A program made the translations under genes and the position numbers. From Agromyces intestinalis (GTDB lineage Bacteria; Actinomycetota; Actinomycetes; Actinomycetales; Microbacteriaceae): 64,000 bases of DNA. The stretch covers positions 3,224,001 to 3,288,000 of the forward strand of contig NZ_CP043505.1 of the NCBI RefSeq assembly GCF_008365295.1, written 5' to 3'. Below are positions 26,616-35,041 of this stretch, piece by piece (within the stretch, counting starts at the first letter, position 1; each line of letters begins with the position of its first letter). The notes under the pieces are model-generated. The model was given only the letters and a program-made list of their open reading frames with translations, was not told the DNA's origin and did no database searches.

Positions 26616-27422
26616 ATGAGCAGCCCGTCGCCGTTCCGCGCCCGTGCGGCGCAGCAGTTCCCCTCCCTGCCGAAGGGTGAGACGGTCGCGAGCTACGAGA
26701 CGTACCCCGAAGCGCAGGCCGCGGTCGACCGGCTCGCCAAGGCCGAGTTCCCGGTCTCCGAGCTCTCGATCGTCGGCACCGACCTCACGAGCGTCGAGCG
26801 CATCACGGGCAAGCTCACGTGGGGGCGGGTCGCCGGCGGCGGTGCGCTGTCGGGCGCGTGGTTCGGCACGTTCCTCGGGCTGCTGTTCTTCATCTTCTCT
26901 CCGACGGGCGCGGGGCTCGGCATTCTCGGGTCGGCGATCCTCATCGGCGCAGGGTTCGGCATGATCTTCGGGCTCGTCTCGTACTCGATCAACCGCCGCC
27001 GCCGCGACTTCACGTCGACCATGCAGGTCATCGCGACGCGCTACGCGATCATCGCCGAGCCCGCGCACGTCGAGCGGGCGCGCACCGTGCTCGGGGTGGA
27101 CGCGCCGATCGCCGGGCCTGCGGTTTCGGCAGCGCCGGGTGCGCCGGGCGGGTCGGCCGCCGGGTCGGCCGGTTCGGCCGGTTCGGCCGGGCAGACGGCG
27201 GGTCAGACCGGGTCGGATGCCTCGCCGGCGCCCCGCACGTACGGTGAGGCGACGGATGCCGCGAAGCGCGCGAAGGCCGAGGCCGACGCCGCGGCATCCC
27301 GGCCCGCGAGGCCGCAGTACGGCGAGTACGCGCCCGACCCGGCCGACGCTGCCGCCGAGTCCGGGGATGCGACCGCGCCGTCCGAGCCCGGCGGCGCCTC
27401 CGACGGCGACACCGCCCGGTGA
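26616..27422 (+). CDS. General stress protein 17M-like (GsiB/YflT type) membrane-associated protein
   Basis: 268 residues. The N-terminal part (about 22-75: ETVASYETYPEAQAAVDRLAKAEFPVSELSIVGTDL) is the general-stress-protein 17M domain (PF11181 type). A glycine-rich hydrophobic double segment follows (VAGGGALSGAWFGTFLGLLFFIFSPTGAGLGILG and GAGFGMIFGLVSYSI). The last 110 residues are Ala/Gly/Pro/Asp-rich and low-complexity. Only the first domain supports the name; the stress role is inferred. The start ATG 26616 is leaderless-spaced and divergent from the MgtE_N operon. From memory it corresponds to Rv1234-type genes. Confidence 0.8.
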   Translation: MSSPSPFRARAAQQFPSLPKGETVASYETYPEAQAAVDRLAKAEFPVSELSIVGTDLTSVERITGKLTWGRVAGGGALSGAWFGTFLGLLFFIFSPTGAGLGILGSAILIGAGFGMIFGLVSYSINRRRRDFTSTMQVIATRYAIIAEPAHVERARTVLGVDAPIAGPAVSAAPGAPGGSAAGSAGSAGSAGQTAGQTGSDASPAPRTYGEATDAAKRAKAEADAAASRPARPQYGEYAPDPADAAAESGDATAPSEPGGASDGDTAR

Positions 27423-27443
27423 GCCCGTCGAGTCGGTGATGTC

Positions 27444-27968
27444 GTGGCTGACCGCGCGACGTCGGTGACCGTGCGCCAAGCCCACCCCGACGATGCCATG
27501 GCGATGGCCGCCGTGATCGTGCAGTCGTGGCGCGAGACGTATCGCGGGCTCATGCGCGACGAGGTGCTCGACGCACCCGACCTGCTCGAGCGCCGCGAGC
27601 GGTTCTGGGCGGCGGCGCTCACCGATCCGCGGTACTCGGACAACCGCGCACTCGTGGCAGTTCGCGATGGCGAGATCATCGGCGTCGCGATGTCGGGGCC
27701 GCCGCTCGAGCCCGAGTCGCCGTGGTCGCGGCAGCTGTTCCTGATCTACATGCTCGCCGCGCACCACGGATCGGGTGCCGGCCCGGCGCTGCTCGACTCG
27801 GTCATCGATCCCGACGACGTGGTCGGTCTCTGGGTCGCCGAGGCGAACCCTCGGGCGCAGGCGTTCTATCGCCGGCACGGCTTCCGGCGAACGGGCGACC
27901 CGAAGGTCGACGACGGCGTGCGCGTGATCTGCATGACGCGCGACCCGCGGCTCACTATCGGCGCTTGA
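27444..27968 (+). CDS. GNAT-family N-acetyltransferase
   Basis: A 174-residue acyltransferase. GNAT motifs are clear: VRQAHPDDAMAMAAVIVQSWRETYRGL at the N-terminus, the acetyl-CoA loop region LFLIYMLAAHHGSGAGPALLDSV and the C-terminal WVAEANPRAQAFYRRHGFRRTG. This layout is typical of the small RimI-like enzymes. The substrate is unknown. GTG 27444 is taken as start; GTG 27468 is an alternative. It follows the stress-protein gene after 21 bases and could be co-transcribed. Confidence 0.88.
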   Translation: MADRATSVTVRQAHPDDAMAMAAVIVQSWRETYRGLMRDEVLDAPDLLERRERFWAAALTDPRYSDNRALVAVRDGEIIGVAMSGPPLEPESPWSRQLFLIYMLAAHHGSGAGPALLDSVIDPDDVVGLWVAEANPRAQAFYRRHGFRRTGDPKVDDGVRVICMTRDPRLTIGA

Positions 27969-28100
27969 GTCGTGTTCGTCGCCCGCCGGATGCGGCGAGC
28001 ATCCGAATGTCTCGGAATCGAGTGGGCAGAGAACGCGCGTGAACGGCGTGGGTGGGGCGTTCGTTGCCCACCCGATGGAGCCGGTCGGGAGCCGCGGGCG

Positions 28101-28536
28101 CTACGCGCGACCGGGTGCGCGCAGTGCGTCGAGCACCAGGTCGAGCACGCGTTCGGTGCGGGTGGACGACGGATCCAACCCGGTCGAGAGGAACACGCCG
28201 AGCAGCAGCGCGGTCACGTCGTCGGGGTCGACCCCGGCGCGGAAGGCACCCGAATCGGCACCGGCCAGCAGAATCGGCCCGATCGCCGAGCTGATGCGCT
28301 CGCGCGTGCCCGAGTTCGGGAACCCGTCGCCCCGGCGTCGTCGCGCAGCATGTCGATGATGCCGCGCTTCATGGTCGCGAACTCGGCGTAGCGCAGCACC
28401 CAGGCGCGACGCCCTCGAGCGAGAAAGTGCGGTCGCGATCGGAGAGGGCCGCGGTGGCGGCCTCGAGCAGGCGGTCGCGGTTGCGGCGCGCGTCGGCGCG
28501 CAGCGGGCGCGCATCGGGACCGGTGGTCGCAGACAA
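28101..28536 (-). pseudogene. Decayed TetR-family regulator (frameshifted, internal deletion)
   Basis: Read on the minus strand, one frame gives RADARRNRDRLLEAATAALS and LEGVA, the start of a TetR DNA-binding domain. The rest of that domain is missing. A second frame gives RRAWVLRYAEFATMKRGIIDML and a third gives TRERISSAIGPILLAG plus FRAGVDPDDVTALLLGVFL, the usual TetR C-terminal helices, ending at a stop at 28101. At least two frame changes and a deletion of most of the helix-turn-helix are needed to explain this, so no functional regulator can be made. The possible TTG start is 28536. Confidence 0.8.
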
Positions 28537-28722
28537 AGCGGCATCTGGCTCGGCGCATTCTCGTTCATCGCGAACTGGGCACCCGAGCAGGTGCTCTACC
28601 CGGCGTCGCTGCTCATCATCGTCTGGTTCGTGCTGCTCGCGGTCTTCGGCGATCGCCCCGACGCCACGGGCCCGCGGGGCGTCGACGACGCGGCTCGCGC
28701 CGACGAGCCGATCCGCGCCTGA
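28522..28722 (+). pseudogene. C-terminal remnant of an integral membrane protein
   Basis: In one plus-strand frame the sequence reads GIWLGAFSFIANWAPEQVLY, then a hydrophobic helix ASLLIIVWFVLLAVFG and a charged tail ending at TGA 28720-28722. There is no start codon with a plausible N-terminus; the open frame begins abruptly next to the TetR fragment on the other strand. It looks like the cut-off last helix of a transporter whose gene was deleted. The family cannot be named. Confidence 0.6.
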
Positions 28723-28740
28723 TCAGGGCGCTCGGCACCA

Positions 28741-28784
28741 CGGATGCCCCGGGCTCTCGCCATACGCGAGGCCCGGGGCATCCG
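28741..28784. terminator. Terminator hairpin with CGGATGCC/GGCATCCG ends
   Basis: CGGATGCCCCGGGC (28741-28754) is perfectly complementary to GCCCGGGGCATCCG (28771-28784). It lies downstream of the membrane-protein remnant and probably once terminated that gene. Confidence 0.85.
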
Positions 28785-28946
28785 TCTCAGCCGAAGCGAG
28801 CGCGCGGCTCACGCGCGACCATGGTGGCGGCCGAAGGCCCGCCCTGCGACGTCGCCGAGGAGCGACTCGTTGAGTGGCATCCCTGACGAACGGATGCCCC
28901 GAAACGTTGGATTGCGCCGCGTGCGCCGTGGCGCGACGCTGGAGGC

Positions 28947-29453
28947 ATGGCCCGACCCGCGCCGATGCTGCTCGCGATCCCCGCGCTGATCGCCGCACTC
29001 GCCGCCCTCACCGCCTGCACGCCGAATGTCGCCGACCACGACTATCGCGGCGAACCCGACGTCCTGCGCGAGCACCGGGGATTGCCGACCGACGCTCCCT
29101 TCCCGACCGATCCGATCGAATCGCGATCCCCCGGCGACCCGGCGCCCGGTGACGACCTCGTGCTCGACGACCCGTTGCTGGATGGTCCGCGCGCCCTGCT
29201 GCTCGACGACGGTCGCGTGCTGGCCGTCGTCACCATCGGCAGCTCCAGCTGTCACGCCGTCGCCGAGTCGATCGAGTGGCAGGGTGCGAGCGCGGCGATC
29301 CGCTTCGGAACGACCGGGGGAGCGGTCTGCACGGCCGATCTCGCATCGCATACCCACGAGTTCGCCGTGCCCGATGCGGTGCGCGGCGAACGGCTCGAGC
29401 TCGAGCTGAGCTTCACCGACTGGGACGGGATCGAACGGCTCTCGGTCGAATGA
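28947..29453 (+). CDS. Putative lipoprotein of unknown function
   Basis: 168 residues with a lipoprotein signal peptide (LLAIPALIAALAALTAC, Cys about residue 24). The mature protein has two cysteines (SSSCHAV and AVCTAD) that may form a disulfide, and a Pro/Asp-rich N-terminal part. The C-terminal half is predicted beta-rich. ATG 28947 directly follows GGAGGC, which may also be the spacer of a leaderless start after GACGCT. No domain was recognised. Confidence 0.8.
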   Translation: MARPAPMLLAIPALIAALAALTACTPNVADHDYRGEPDVLREHRGLPTDAPFPTDPIESRSPGDPAPGDDLVLDDPLLDGPRALLLDDGRVLAVVTIGSSSCHAVAESIEWQGASAAIRFGTTGGAVCTADLASHTHEFAVPDAVRGERLELELSFTDWDGIERLSVE

Positions 29454-29474
29454 CCCGTCCCAGCCGAAGCGGGT

Positions 29475-31058
29475 TCAGCCCTGCGCGCCGCGCACCCAGG
29501 CCTCGACCTCGTCGGCCGTGCGCGGGATGCCGGCCGAGAGGTTCTCGGCGCCGTCGGCGGTGACGAGGATGTCGTCCTCGATGCGCACGCCGATGCCGCG
29601 GAACTCCTCGGGCACGGTCAGGTCGTCAGGCTGGAAGTACAGGCCCGGCTCGATCGTGAACACCATGCCGGCCTCGATGACGCCGTCCATGTAGAGCTCG
29701 CGGCGGGCCTGCGCGCAGTCGTGCACGTCGAGGCCGAGGTGGTGGCTCGTGCCGTGCACCATGTAGCGGCGGTGGAACTGGTTCTCGGGTTCGAGCGAGA
29801 CCTCGGCAGACACCGGCAGGAACCTCCACTCGGCGGTCTTGCGCGCGATGACCTGCATCGCCGTGGCGTGCACCTCGCGGAACACGATGCCCGGGCGCAC
29901 GATCGCGAACGCCGCATCGGCCGCCTCGCGCACCGCCTCGTAGACCAGCCGCTGCACGTCGGAGAACGTGCCGTTCACCGGGAAGGTGCGGGTGATGTCG
30001 GCCGTGTAGAGGCTGTCCATCTCGACGCCCGCGTCGAGCAGCACCAGGTCTCCGGGCACCACGGGCCCGTCGTTGCGGGTCCAGTGCAGGATCGTCGCGT
30101 GCGGGCCGGCCGCGGCGATCGAGCCGTAGCCGACGTCGTTGCCGTCGAGGCGGGCCCGGGTCGCGAAGACGCCCTCGATGACGCGTTCGCCGCGCACCTC
30201 GCTCGTGATGCGCGGCAGCTCCTGCAGCACCTCGCCGAAGCCGCGCGCGGTCGCGTCGATCGCGGCACGCATCTGGCCGATCTCGTAGTCGTCCTTGACG
30301 AGGCGCAGCTCGCTCAGCACCCGCAGCAGCTCGCCGTCGGGTGCGTGGTCGTCGCCGATCTCGATCGAGAACGGGGCGTCCTGGGCGTTCGTCGACAGCG
30401 CCTGCTCTGCGGCGTAGCGGATGCGGGCGTGGTCGATGCGCTCGGTGAGCTCGGCGTCGGCCTCGCGCACCACGAGGGTCGACGTGTCGACGCGGTCGAC
30501 GATGGTGCCGAACTCGCTCAGATCGCGCGTGGCCACCCCCAGGTCGGCCGCGACGTGCGCGAGCGACGGGCGGGGGCCGATCCAGAACTCGCCGATCGCG
30601 GGGTTCGCGTAGAACTCCTCGGTGTCGCGGCCGGCGCGCTCGCGGAAGTAGACGGTCGCCACGTGCCCCTCGCCGCCCTCGGGCTCGAGCACGAGCACGG
30701 CACCCGGCTCGGAGTCGGAACCCCAGCCGGTGAGGTGCGCGAAGGCGGAGTGCGCCCGGAACGGATACTCGGTGTCGTTCGCACGCTGCTTCAGGTCGCC
30801 CGCGGGAATGATCAGACGCTGACCCGGGAAGGCGGCCGACACGGCGGCGCGTCGACGCGCGGCGTACGCTGCCGCCTCGCGGGCGGCGGGGAGCGCCTCG
30901 TCGCGCTCGGCCCAGCCGCTGCCGATGTACTGCTTGAAGCCCTCGCTCGTCGGCGTCGTCGACCGGTTCGCGTTGCGGCCCGACTCCTCGGTCGACTCGA
31001 TGCCGGTCGGCTCGGCGGGCACGGTGGTGGTGTCGGTGGTCTCGGACATGGCGTCCAT
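29475..31058 (-). CDS. Xaa-Pro aminopeptidase (aminopeptidase P family)
   Basis: A 527-residue M24B metallopeptidase that removes N-terminal residues before proline. An N-terminal creatinase-type domain (about 60-230) precedes the pita-bread domain. Metal ligands are visible: Asp in LLDAGVEMDSLYTADITRTFPV (two Asp), His in VHGTSHHLGLDVHD, Glu in FTIEPGLYF and Glu in GVRIEDDILV. The Thr/Ser-rich N-terminal 40 residues are poorly conserved. ATG 31058 is used; ATG 31049 (MSETTDTTTV) is an alternative start nine bases in. It is a soluble cytoplasmic enzyme. The flanking gene 31092-32231 is on the same strand but functionally unrelated. Confidence 0.95.
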   Translation of the reverse strand: MDAMSETTDTTTVPAEPTGIESTEESGRNANRSTTPTSEGFKQYIGSGWAERDEALPAAREAAAYAARRRAAVSAAFPGQRLIIPAGDLKQRANDTEYPFRAHSAFAHLTGWGSDSEPGAVLVLEPEGGEGHVATVYFRERAGRDTEEFYANPAIGEFWIGPRPSLAHVAADLGVATRDLSEFGTIVDRVDTSTLVVREADAELTERIDHARIRYAAEQALSTNAQDAPFSIEIGDDHAPDGELLRVLSELRLVKDDYEIGQMRAAIDATARGFGEVLQELPRITSEVRGERVIEGVFATRARLDGNDVGYGSIAAAGPHATILHWTRNDGPVVPGDLVLLDAGVEMDSLYTADITRTFPVNGTFSDVQRLVYEAVREAADAAFAIVRPGIVFREVHATAMQVIARKTAEWRFLPVSAEVSLEPENQFHRRYMVHGTSHHLGLDVHDCAQARRELYMDGVIEAGMVFTIEPGLYFQPDDLTVPEEFRGIGVRIEDDILVTADGAENLSAGIPRTADEVEAWVRGAQG

Positions 31059-31091
31059 TCTCGCACCGGCGGCTGGGTGCGCGACGCCCGA

Positions 31092-32231
31092 TCAGTGCGC
31101 GCGCACGAGCTCGGCGACCACGGGTCGGTGATCGCTGCCCGAGTCGTCGAACTCGCCCAGCACCTCGAACCGCACGGTGCGCCACGTGGGCGTCGCCAGC
31201 ACGTGGTCGATGGGGCTGCCGAGCACCTGGGGCAGGTTGGTCGGCCACGTGCCGAGCCCGGCGGCGCCGGCCTGCAGCGCCGCGTCGTGGCAGCGTCCGA
31301 GGTCGCCGCCGTCGACGCCGCGACCGGCGAAGTGGTCGAGCGTCGCGTTGAAGTCGCCCGCCATGATCACGTCGTCGCCCGCGCACTGCTCGGCGAGCCA
31401 GTCGAGGTCGCTGCGCCAGTTGCGCAGCTCCCAGCGGATCGGCGCGACCGCGTGCGCGGCGACGATACGGGGCCCCTGGCCGTCGACCGGTTCGGCGACG
31501 ACGGTGGGAACCGTGTTCGTGTTGTCGGGCGGCCCCGGCCAGTCGGGCGTCGTCACCTCGTACCCGCCGAGCTCGGGGCTGATCAGCAGGGTCGTCGACT
31601 GCGCCTTCAGCTCCTCGCTGTAGGCCGAGGTGTGCACCCACATGGGCCGGCCGCCGTCGCGCATCGCGACCGCGATCTCCTCGCCCAGCGGGTCGGTGGT
31701 CTCGGGCAGGACGATCACGTCGGCCTCCTCGCGCAGCGCGAGCTCGGCGATGGTGGATGCCTCGGGCACCTCGCCGAGGGTGTTCCAGGCGAGCACGGTC
31801 ACGTGATCGATCGGGCCGGATGCCTCGTCGGATGCCTCGTCGGATGCTTCGGGGTCGGATGCTTCGGGGTCGGATGCCTCGGGGTCGGATGCCTCGGGGT
31901 CGGATGCCTCGCCCGACGCCGGCTGCGAGGCATCCGTCGTCGTTCCGCCGGAGCCGAAGCCGCGCACCGCGAGGATCCCGACGTTCGCGACCGCGAACAG
32001 GGCCGCGACGACCGTGAGCGCGACCGCCACTCGACGCAGCGGGCGGATGAGCGCGACGAGCGCGAGCACCACGGCGCCGACCACCGCGACGGCGGCTGCC
32101 GAGCCGCGCAGGGCGACGATGTGCGCGGCGACCCACTGGTCGTTCAACCCGACCGCCTGCGGCCACACGAGGATCGCGGCCGCGAGGGCGGCGAGCGCGA
32201 CGACGACCAGGCCGACGACGCGCGAGAGCAT
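31092..32231 (-). CDS. Membrane-anchored endonuclease/exonuclease/phosphatase-family protein
   Basis: 379 residues. Three hydrophobic helices at about 5-22, 43-62 and 70-90 are followed by a low-complexity linker of EASDP repeats (about 107-137) and an EEP catalytic domain. The domain shows AWNTLGE (Asn), PETTDP (Glu), GDFNATLDHF (Asp/Asn) and GSDHRPVVAEL (Asp/His), the usual DNase I-like active-site pattern. So a phosphodiesterase or phosphatase domain is probably displayed outside the cell. ATG 32231 follows TAGGTT by six bases, with GGAGGA in between. Confidence 0.88.
   Translation of the reverse strand: MLSRVVGLVVVALAALAAAILVWPQAVGLNDQWVAAHIVALRGSAAAVAVVGAVVLALVALIRPLRRVAVALTVVAALFAVANVGILAVRGFGSGGTTTDASQPASGEASDPEASDPEASDPEASDPEASDEASDEASGPIDHVTVLAWNTLGEVPEASTIAELALREEADVIVLPETTDPLGEEIAVAMRDGGRPMWVHTSAYSEELKAQSTTLLISPELGGYEVTTPDWPGPPDNTNTVPTVVAEPVDGQGPRIVAAHAVAPIRWELRNWRSDLDWLAEQCAGDDVIMAGDFNATLDHFAGRGVDGGDLGRCHDAALQAGAAGLGTWPTNLPQVLGSPIDHVLATPTWRTVRFEVLGEFDDSGSDHRPVVAELVRAH
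31818..31910. repeat. In-frame tandem repeat coding for EASDP/EASD units
   Basis: Repeats of 12 or 15 bases (GGATGCCTC or GGATGCTTC, with GGGGTC or GTC spacers) follow one another inside the EEP-family gene. They encode about seven Glu-Ala-Ser-Asp(-Pro) units in the linker. The repeat count is probably variable between strains. Confidence 0.9.
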
Positions 32232-32237
32232 TCCTCC

Positions 32238-32243
32238 AACCTA
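32238..32243 (-). promoter_or_regulatory. Leaderless promoter -10 of the EEP-family gene
   Basis: TAGGTT on the minus strand, six bases before ATG 32231. Confidence 0.55.
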
Positions 32244-32319
32244 GGCCACGCGGGCGCTGCGCCGGCCGCAGGCCCGCCGACCATCGGCTGGGAGTCGGCC
32301 GTGCATCTCGCCGCTGGCC

Positions 32320-32325
32320 TAGCAT
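32320..32325 (+). promoter_or_regulatory. Leaderless promoter -10 of the PHP gene
   Basis: TAGCAT, six bases before ATG 32332. Confidence 0.6.
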
Positions 32326-32331
32326 GGGCGC

Positions 32332-33210
32332 ATGGCCCCCGGCACCTCGCCCGTCCCGCCGATCGGCGAGGCCGACCTGCACGTGCACTCGACCGTGTCC
32401 GACGGCACGGTCGCCCCCGCCGACCTGCTGGCCGAGGCCGCCGAGGCCGGGATTCCCGCGATCGCGCTCACCGACCACGACTCGACCGCGGGCTGGGCCG
32501 AGGCATCCGCCGCTGTGCCGGGCACCGGGGTCGCGCTGATTCCCGGCATGGAGCTGTCGACCCGCGAGGGCTTCACGAGCGTGCACCTGCTCGCCTATCT
32601 GATCGATCCGCTCAACGAGGCGCTGCTGGCCGAGACGGCGCGCATCCGCGAGTCACGGCTGACCCGCGCCGAGGAGATCGTGCGGCGCATCTCGACCGAC
32701 TACGACCTCACGTGGGACGACGTGCTCGCACAGGCCGCTGAGGGAGCGACGATCGGGCGCCCGCACATCGCCGACGCGCTCGTCGCGCGCGGGCACGTGG
32801 CCGACCGGTCGGCGGCCTTCGCGGGCATCCTGCACCACAGCTCGGTGTACGCGCAGCCGCACTACGCGCCCGATCCGCTGACCGCGGTGCGGCTCGTGCG
32901 CGCCGCGGGCGGCGTGCCCGTGCTCGCGCACCCGGGCACCCGCGGCGTCGAGCGGCTGCTGCCCGAGGAGCGACTCGCACGACTCGTCGACGCCGGACTC
33001 TTCGGCCTCGAAGTCGATCACCCCGAGAACCGGGCCGCGGCGAAGCCCCGGCTGCGCCAGCTCGCCGACCGGTTCGGGCTCGTCGTCACGGGGTCGAGCG
33101 ACTACCACGGCGCGGGCAAGCAGAACCGGCTCGGCGAGCACCGCACGCCGCCCGAGATCGTCGCGCGCATCGTCGCCGAGGCGACGGGGTCGCAGCCGGT
33201 CCTGCCCTGA
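32332..33210 (+). CDS. PHP-domain phosphoesterase (RNase AM / nucleoside 3',5'-bisphosphate phosphatase type)
   Basis: A 292-residue metal-dependent phosphoesterase. Metal ligands occur in DLHVHSTVSDG, ALTDHDST, GMELSTREG, GRPHIADALV and the late GSSDYHGAGK motif. The layout matches the YciV/TrpH subfamily, which degrades 5'-phosphorylated short RNAs or 3',5'-bisphosphates. The PVLAHPGTRG block in the middle is also conserved there. ATG 32332 is leaderless (TAGCAT six bases upstream). No partner gene is coupled; it is followed by a palindromic repeat block. Confidence 0.9.
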   Translation: MAPGTSPVPPIGEADLHVHSTVSDGTVAPADLLAEAAEAGIPAIALTDHDSTAGWAEASAAVPGTGVALIPGMELSTREGFTSVHLLAYLIDPLNEALLAETARIRESRLTRAEEIVRRISTDYDLTWDDVLAQAAEGATIGRPHIADALVARGHVADRSAAFAGILHHSSVYAQPHYAPDPLTAVRLVRAAGGVPVLAHPGTRGVERLLPEERLARLVDAGLFGLEVDHPENRAAAKPRLRQLADRFGLVVTGSSDYHGAGKQNRLGEHRTPPEIVARIVAEATGSQPVLP

Positions 33211-33246
33211 CCTGCGTCCGCCCCTCTGCGCAGCAGCAGGCACTGC

Positions 33247-33312
33247 ACCGAGGCAGATTTGCGGGACTGAGCGCGACGTGAATCGCGTTCAGTCCCGCAA
33301 ATCTGCCTCGGT
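33247..33312. repeat. Perfect 24-bp inverted repeat
   Basis: The arms at 33247-33270 and 33289-33312 are exact complements (left arm begins ACCGAGGCAGATTTGCGGG; right arm ends CAAATCTGCCTCGGT), with an 18-base loop that itself contains GCGCGACG and AATCGCGT. It is longer than a terminator needs and has no U-tract. Confidence 0.95.
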
Positions 33313-33370
33313 GGCGCGAGTCCGGTTCGGTCCCGCGAACCTGACTCAGTCGCGCGAGCCTGCCTCACGG
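33313..33370. repeat. Degenerate direct repeats of the palindrome's right arm
   Basis: After the palindrome, TCCCGCGAACCTGACTCAGT and then GCGCGAGCCTGCCTCACGGT repeat the pattern TCCCGCAAATCTGCCTCGGT with mutations, about every 30-48 bases. They look like decayed extra copies of one arm. Confidence 0.6.
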
Positions 33371-33378
33371 TGAGACGA

Positions 33379-33417
33379 CGGATGCCCCGGAGGAGCGGGG
33401 CTCCTCCGGGGCATCCG
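33379..33417. terminator. 18-bp perfect hairpin terminator with CGGATGCC/GGCATCCG ends
   Basis: CGGATGCCCCGGAGGAGC (33379-33396) and GCTCCTCCGGGGCATCCG (33400-33417) pair perfectly around a 3-base loop. It is 17 bases from the stop of the DEAD-box gene on the minus strand and can serve both directions. Confidence 0.9.
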
Positions 33418-33433
33418 GTCATCGTGGTGCGGG

Positions 33434-34954
33434 TCAGGCCTGCGGCGCGGCCGGGGCCTGGCCGCCGCCCGTACGCGAACCGCCGCGGCGGCGACGGCGA
33501 CGACGGGGTGCCGCGTTGCCGTCGTGGTGCTCGTGGCCCTTGCCGTCGTGCGTGCCCGAACCCGGGTCGCGCGGTGCGTCGGGCGCGGTGCCCGCGGCGG
33601 GCGACGTCGCCGACGAGGCATCCGTCGGGTTGGACGCCTGACCGGCGCGCGTGCGGCGGCGCGTGCGCGGTGCGCGGTCGCCTGCCTCGCCGCGCGCGGG
33701 CGACTGGGTGCGACCGGCGGACTCGCTGCGCCCGGCGGTCGCCGAGCGGGTCGCGGGTGCGGATGCCGCGGGCTTCAGCCGGCCCTTCGTGCCCTCGGGG
33801 ATGTCGAGGTCGGTGAACAGGTGCGGGCTCGACGAATAGGTCTCGGTCGGCTCGGGCTGCCCGAACTCGAGGGCGCGGTTGATGAGCGCCCACTTGTGCA
33901 AGTCGTCCCAGTCGACGAACGTCACCGCGATGCCGGTCTTGCCGGCACGGCCGGTGCGGCCCGCGCGGTGCAGGTACGTCTTGTCGTCGTCGGGGATGGT
34001 GTGGTTGATGACGTGGGTCACGTCGTCGACGTCGATGCCGCGAGCCGCGACATCCGTGGCGATCAGCACGTCCTTCTTGCCGGCCTTGAAGGCCGCCATG
34101 GCGCGCTCGCGCTGGTCTTGGTTGAGGTCGCCGTGCACGGCCGCCGCGTTGAAGCCGCGGTCGTTGAGTTCTTCGACGAGCTTCGCCGCCGCGCGCTTGG
34201 TGCGTGTGAAGATGACGGTCTTGCCGCGGCCCTCGGCCTGGAGGATGCGGGCGATCACCTCGTCTTTGTCGAGCGAGTGCGCGCGGTAGACGAGATGCTT
34301 GATGTTCGCCTGCGTCAGCCCCTCGTCGGGGTCGTTCGCGCGGATGTGGATCGGCTTCGACATGAAGCGGCGCGCGAGCGCGACGATCGGGCCGGGCATG
34401 GTGGCCGAGAACAGCATGGTGTGGCGGTTCGCCGGCGTCTGCGCGAACAGCTTCTCGATGTCGGAGAGGAAGCCGAGGTCGAGCATCTTGTCGGCCTCGT
34501 CGAGCACCATCTCGTGCACGTCCTTCAGCGACAGCAGGCGCTGGCCGGCGAGGTCGAGCAGGCGACCCGGGGTGCCGACGACGATCTGGGCGCCGGCCTT
34601 GATCTGCTCGATCTGACCCTCGTACGCCTTGCCGCCGTAGATCGACACGATGCCGGTCGGGCGGTTCGATGCAGCGAGCTCGAGGTCTTCGGTCACCTGC
34701 ACGCAGAGCTCGCGGGTCGGCACGACGATGAGCGCTTTGACGCCGGGCTCGGGTGCGTCGCCCAGCCGCTGGATGAGCGGCAGGCCGAAGCCGAAGGTCT
34801 TGCCGGTGCCGGTCTTGGCCTGGCCGATGATGTCTTGCCCCGAGAGGGCGAGCGGAATGGTCTGCTCTTGGATGGGGAAGGGCTCGGTGATGCCCTTGCC
34901 GGCGAGGGCGTCGACGATGTCGGACGCGATGCCGAGGTCTGCGAAAGTGCTCAA
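33434..34954 (-). CDS. DEAD-box ATP-dependent RNA helicase (RhlE/CsdA-like)
   Basis: A 506-residue RNA helicase. Motifs run in order: FPIQEQTIPLALSGQD (Q motif), AKTGTGKT (Walker A, about 45-52), PTRELCVQV, GTPGRLLD, VLDEADKMLDLGF, SATMPG, then IFTRTKRA, ATDVAARGIDVDDVTHV and HRAGRTGRAGKTG. The last 130 residues are basic and low-complexity, ending RRRRRRGGSRTGGGQAPAAPQA, a likely RNA-binding tail. The start TTG 34954 gives LSTFADLGIASDIV, matching related helicases as I recall them; the upstream in-frame sequence looks non-coding. A TAGGCT -10 at 35042-35047 predicts a leader of about 80 bases, as in cold-shock helicase genes. Confidence 0.92.
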   Translation of the reverse strand: MSTFADLGIASDIVDALAGKGITEPFPIQEQTIPLALSGQDIIGQAKTGTGKTFGFGLPLIQRLGDAPEPGVKALIVVPTRELCVQVTEDLELAASNRPTGIVSIYGGKAYEGQIEQIKAGAQIVVGTPGRLLDLAGQRLLSLKDVHEMVLDEADKMLDLGFLSDIEKLFAQTPANRHTMLFSATMPGPIVALARRFMSKPIHIRANDPDEGLTQANIKHLVYRAHSLDKDEVIARILQAEGRGKTVIFTRTKRAAAKLVEELNDRGFNAAAVHGDLNQDQRERAMAAFKAGKKDVLIATDVAARGIDVDDVTHVINHTIPDDDKTYLHRAGRTGRAGKTGIAVTFVDWDDLHKWALINRALEFGQPEPTETYSSSPHLFTDLDIPEGTKGRLKPAASAPATRSATAGRSESAGRTQSPARGEAGDRAPRTRRRTRAGQASNPTDASSATSPAAGTAPDAPRDPGSGTHDGKGHEHHDGNAAPRRRRRRRGGSRTGGGQAPAAPQA

Positions 34955-35041
34955 ATCCGTGTTCTGCCTGTCGATGAAGGGGAGGTGCGCCCTGTCTCGT
35001 CCAGGCGCACGGTGGCGGATCCGTCGTCCGCGCACGGCACC

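Noticed and set aside
29721..32741. 1000-codon plus-strand open frame across aminopeptidase P and EEP genes
   Set aside because: Antisense shadow with His/Arg/Gly-rich composition and no motifs.
33247..33370. Insertion sequence ends
   Set aside because: No transposase gene and no target duplication; inverted arms enclose only 18 bases.
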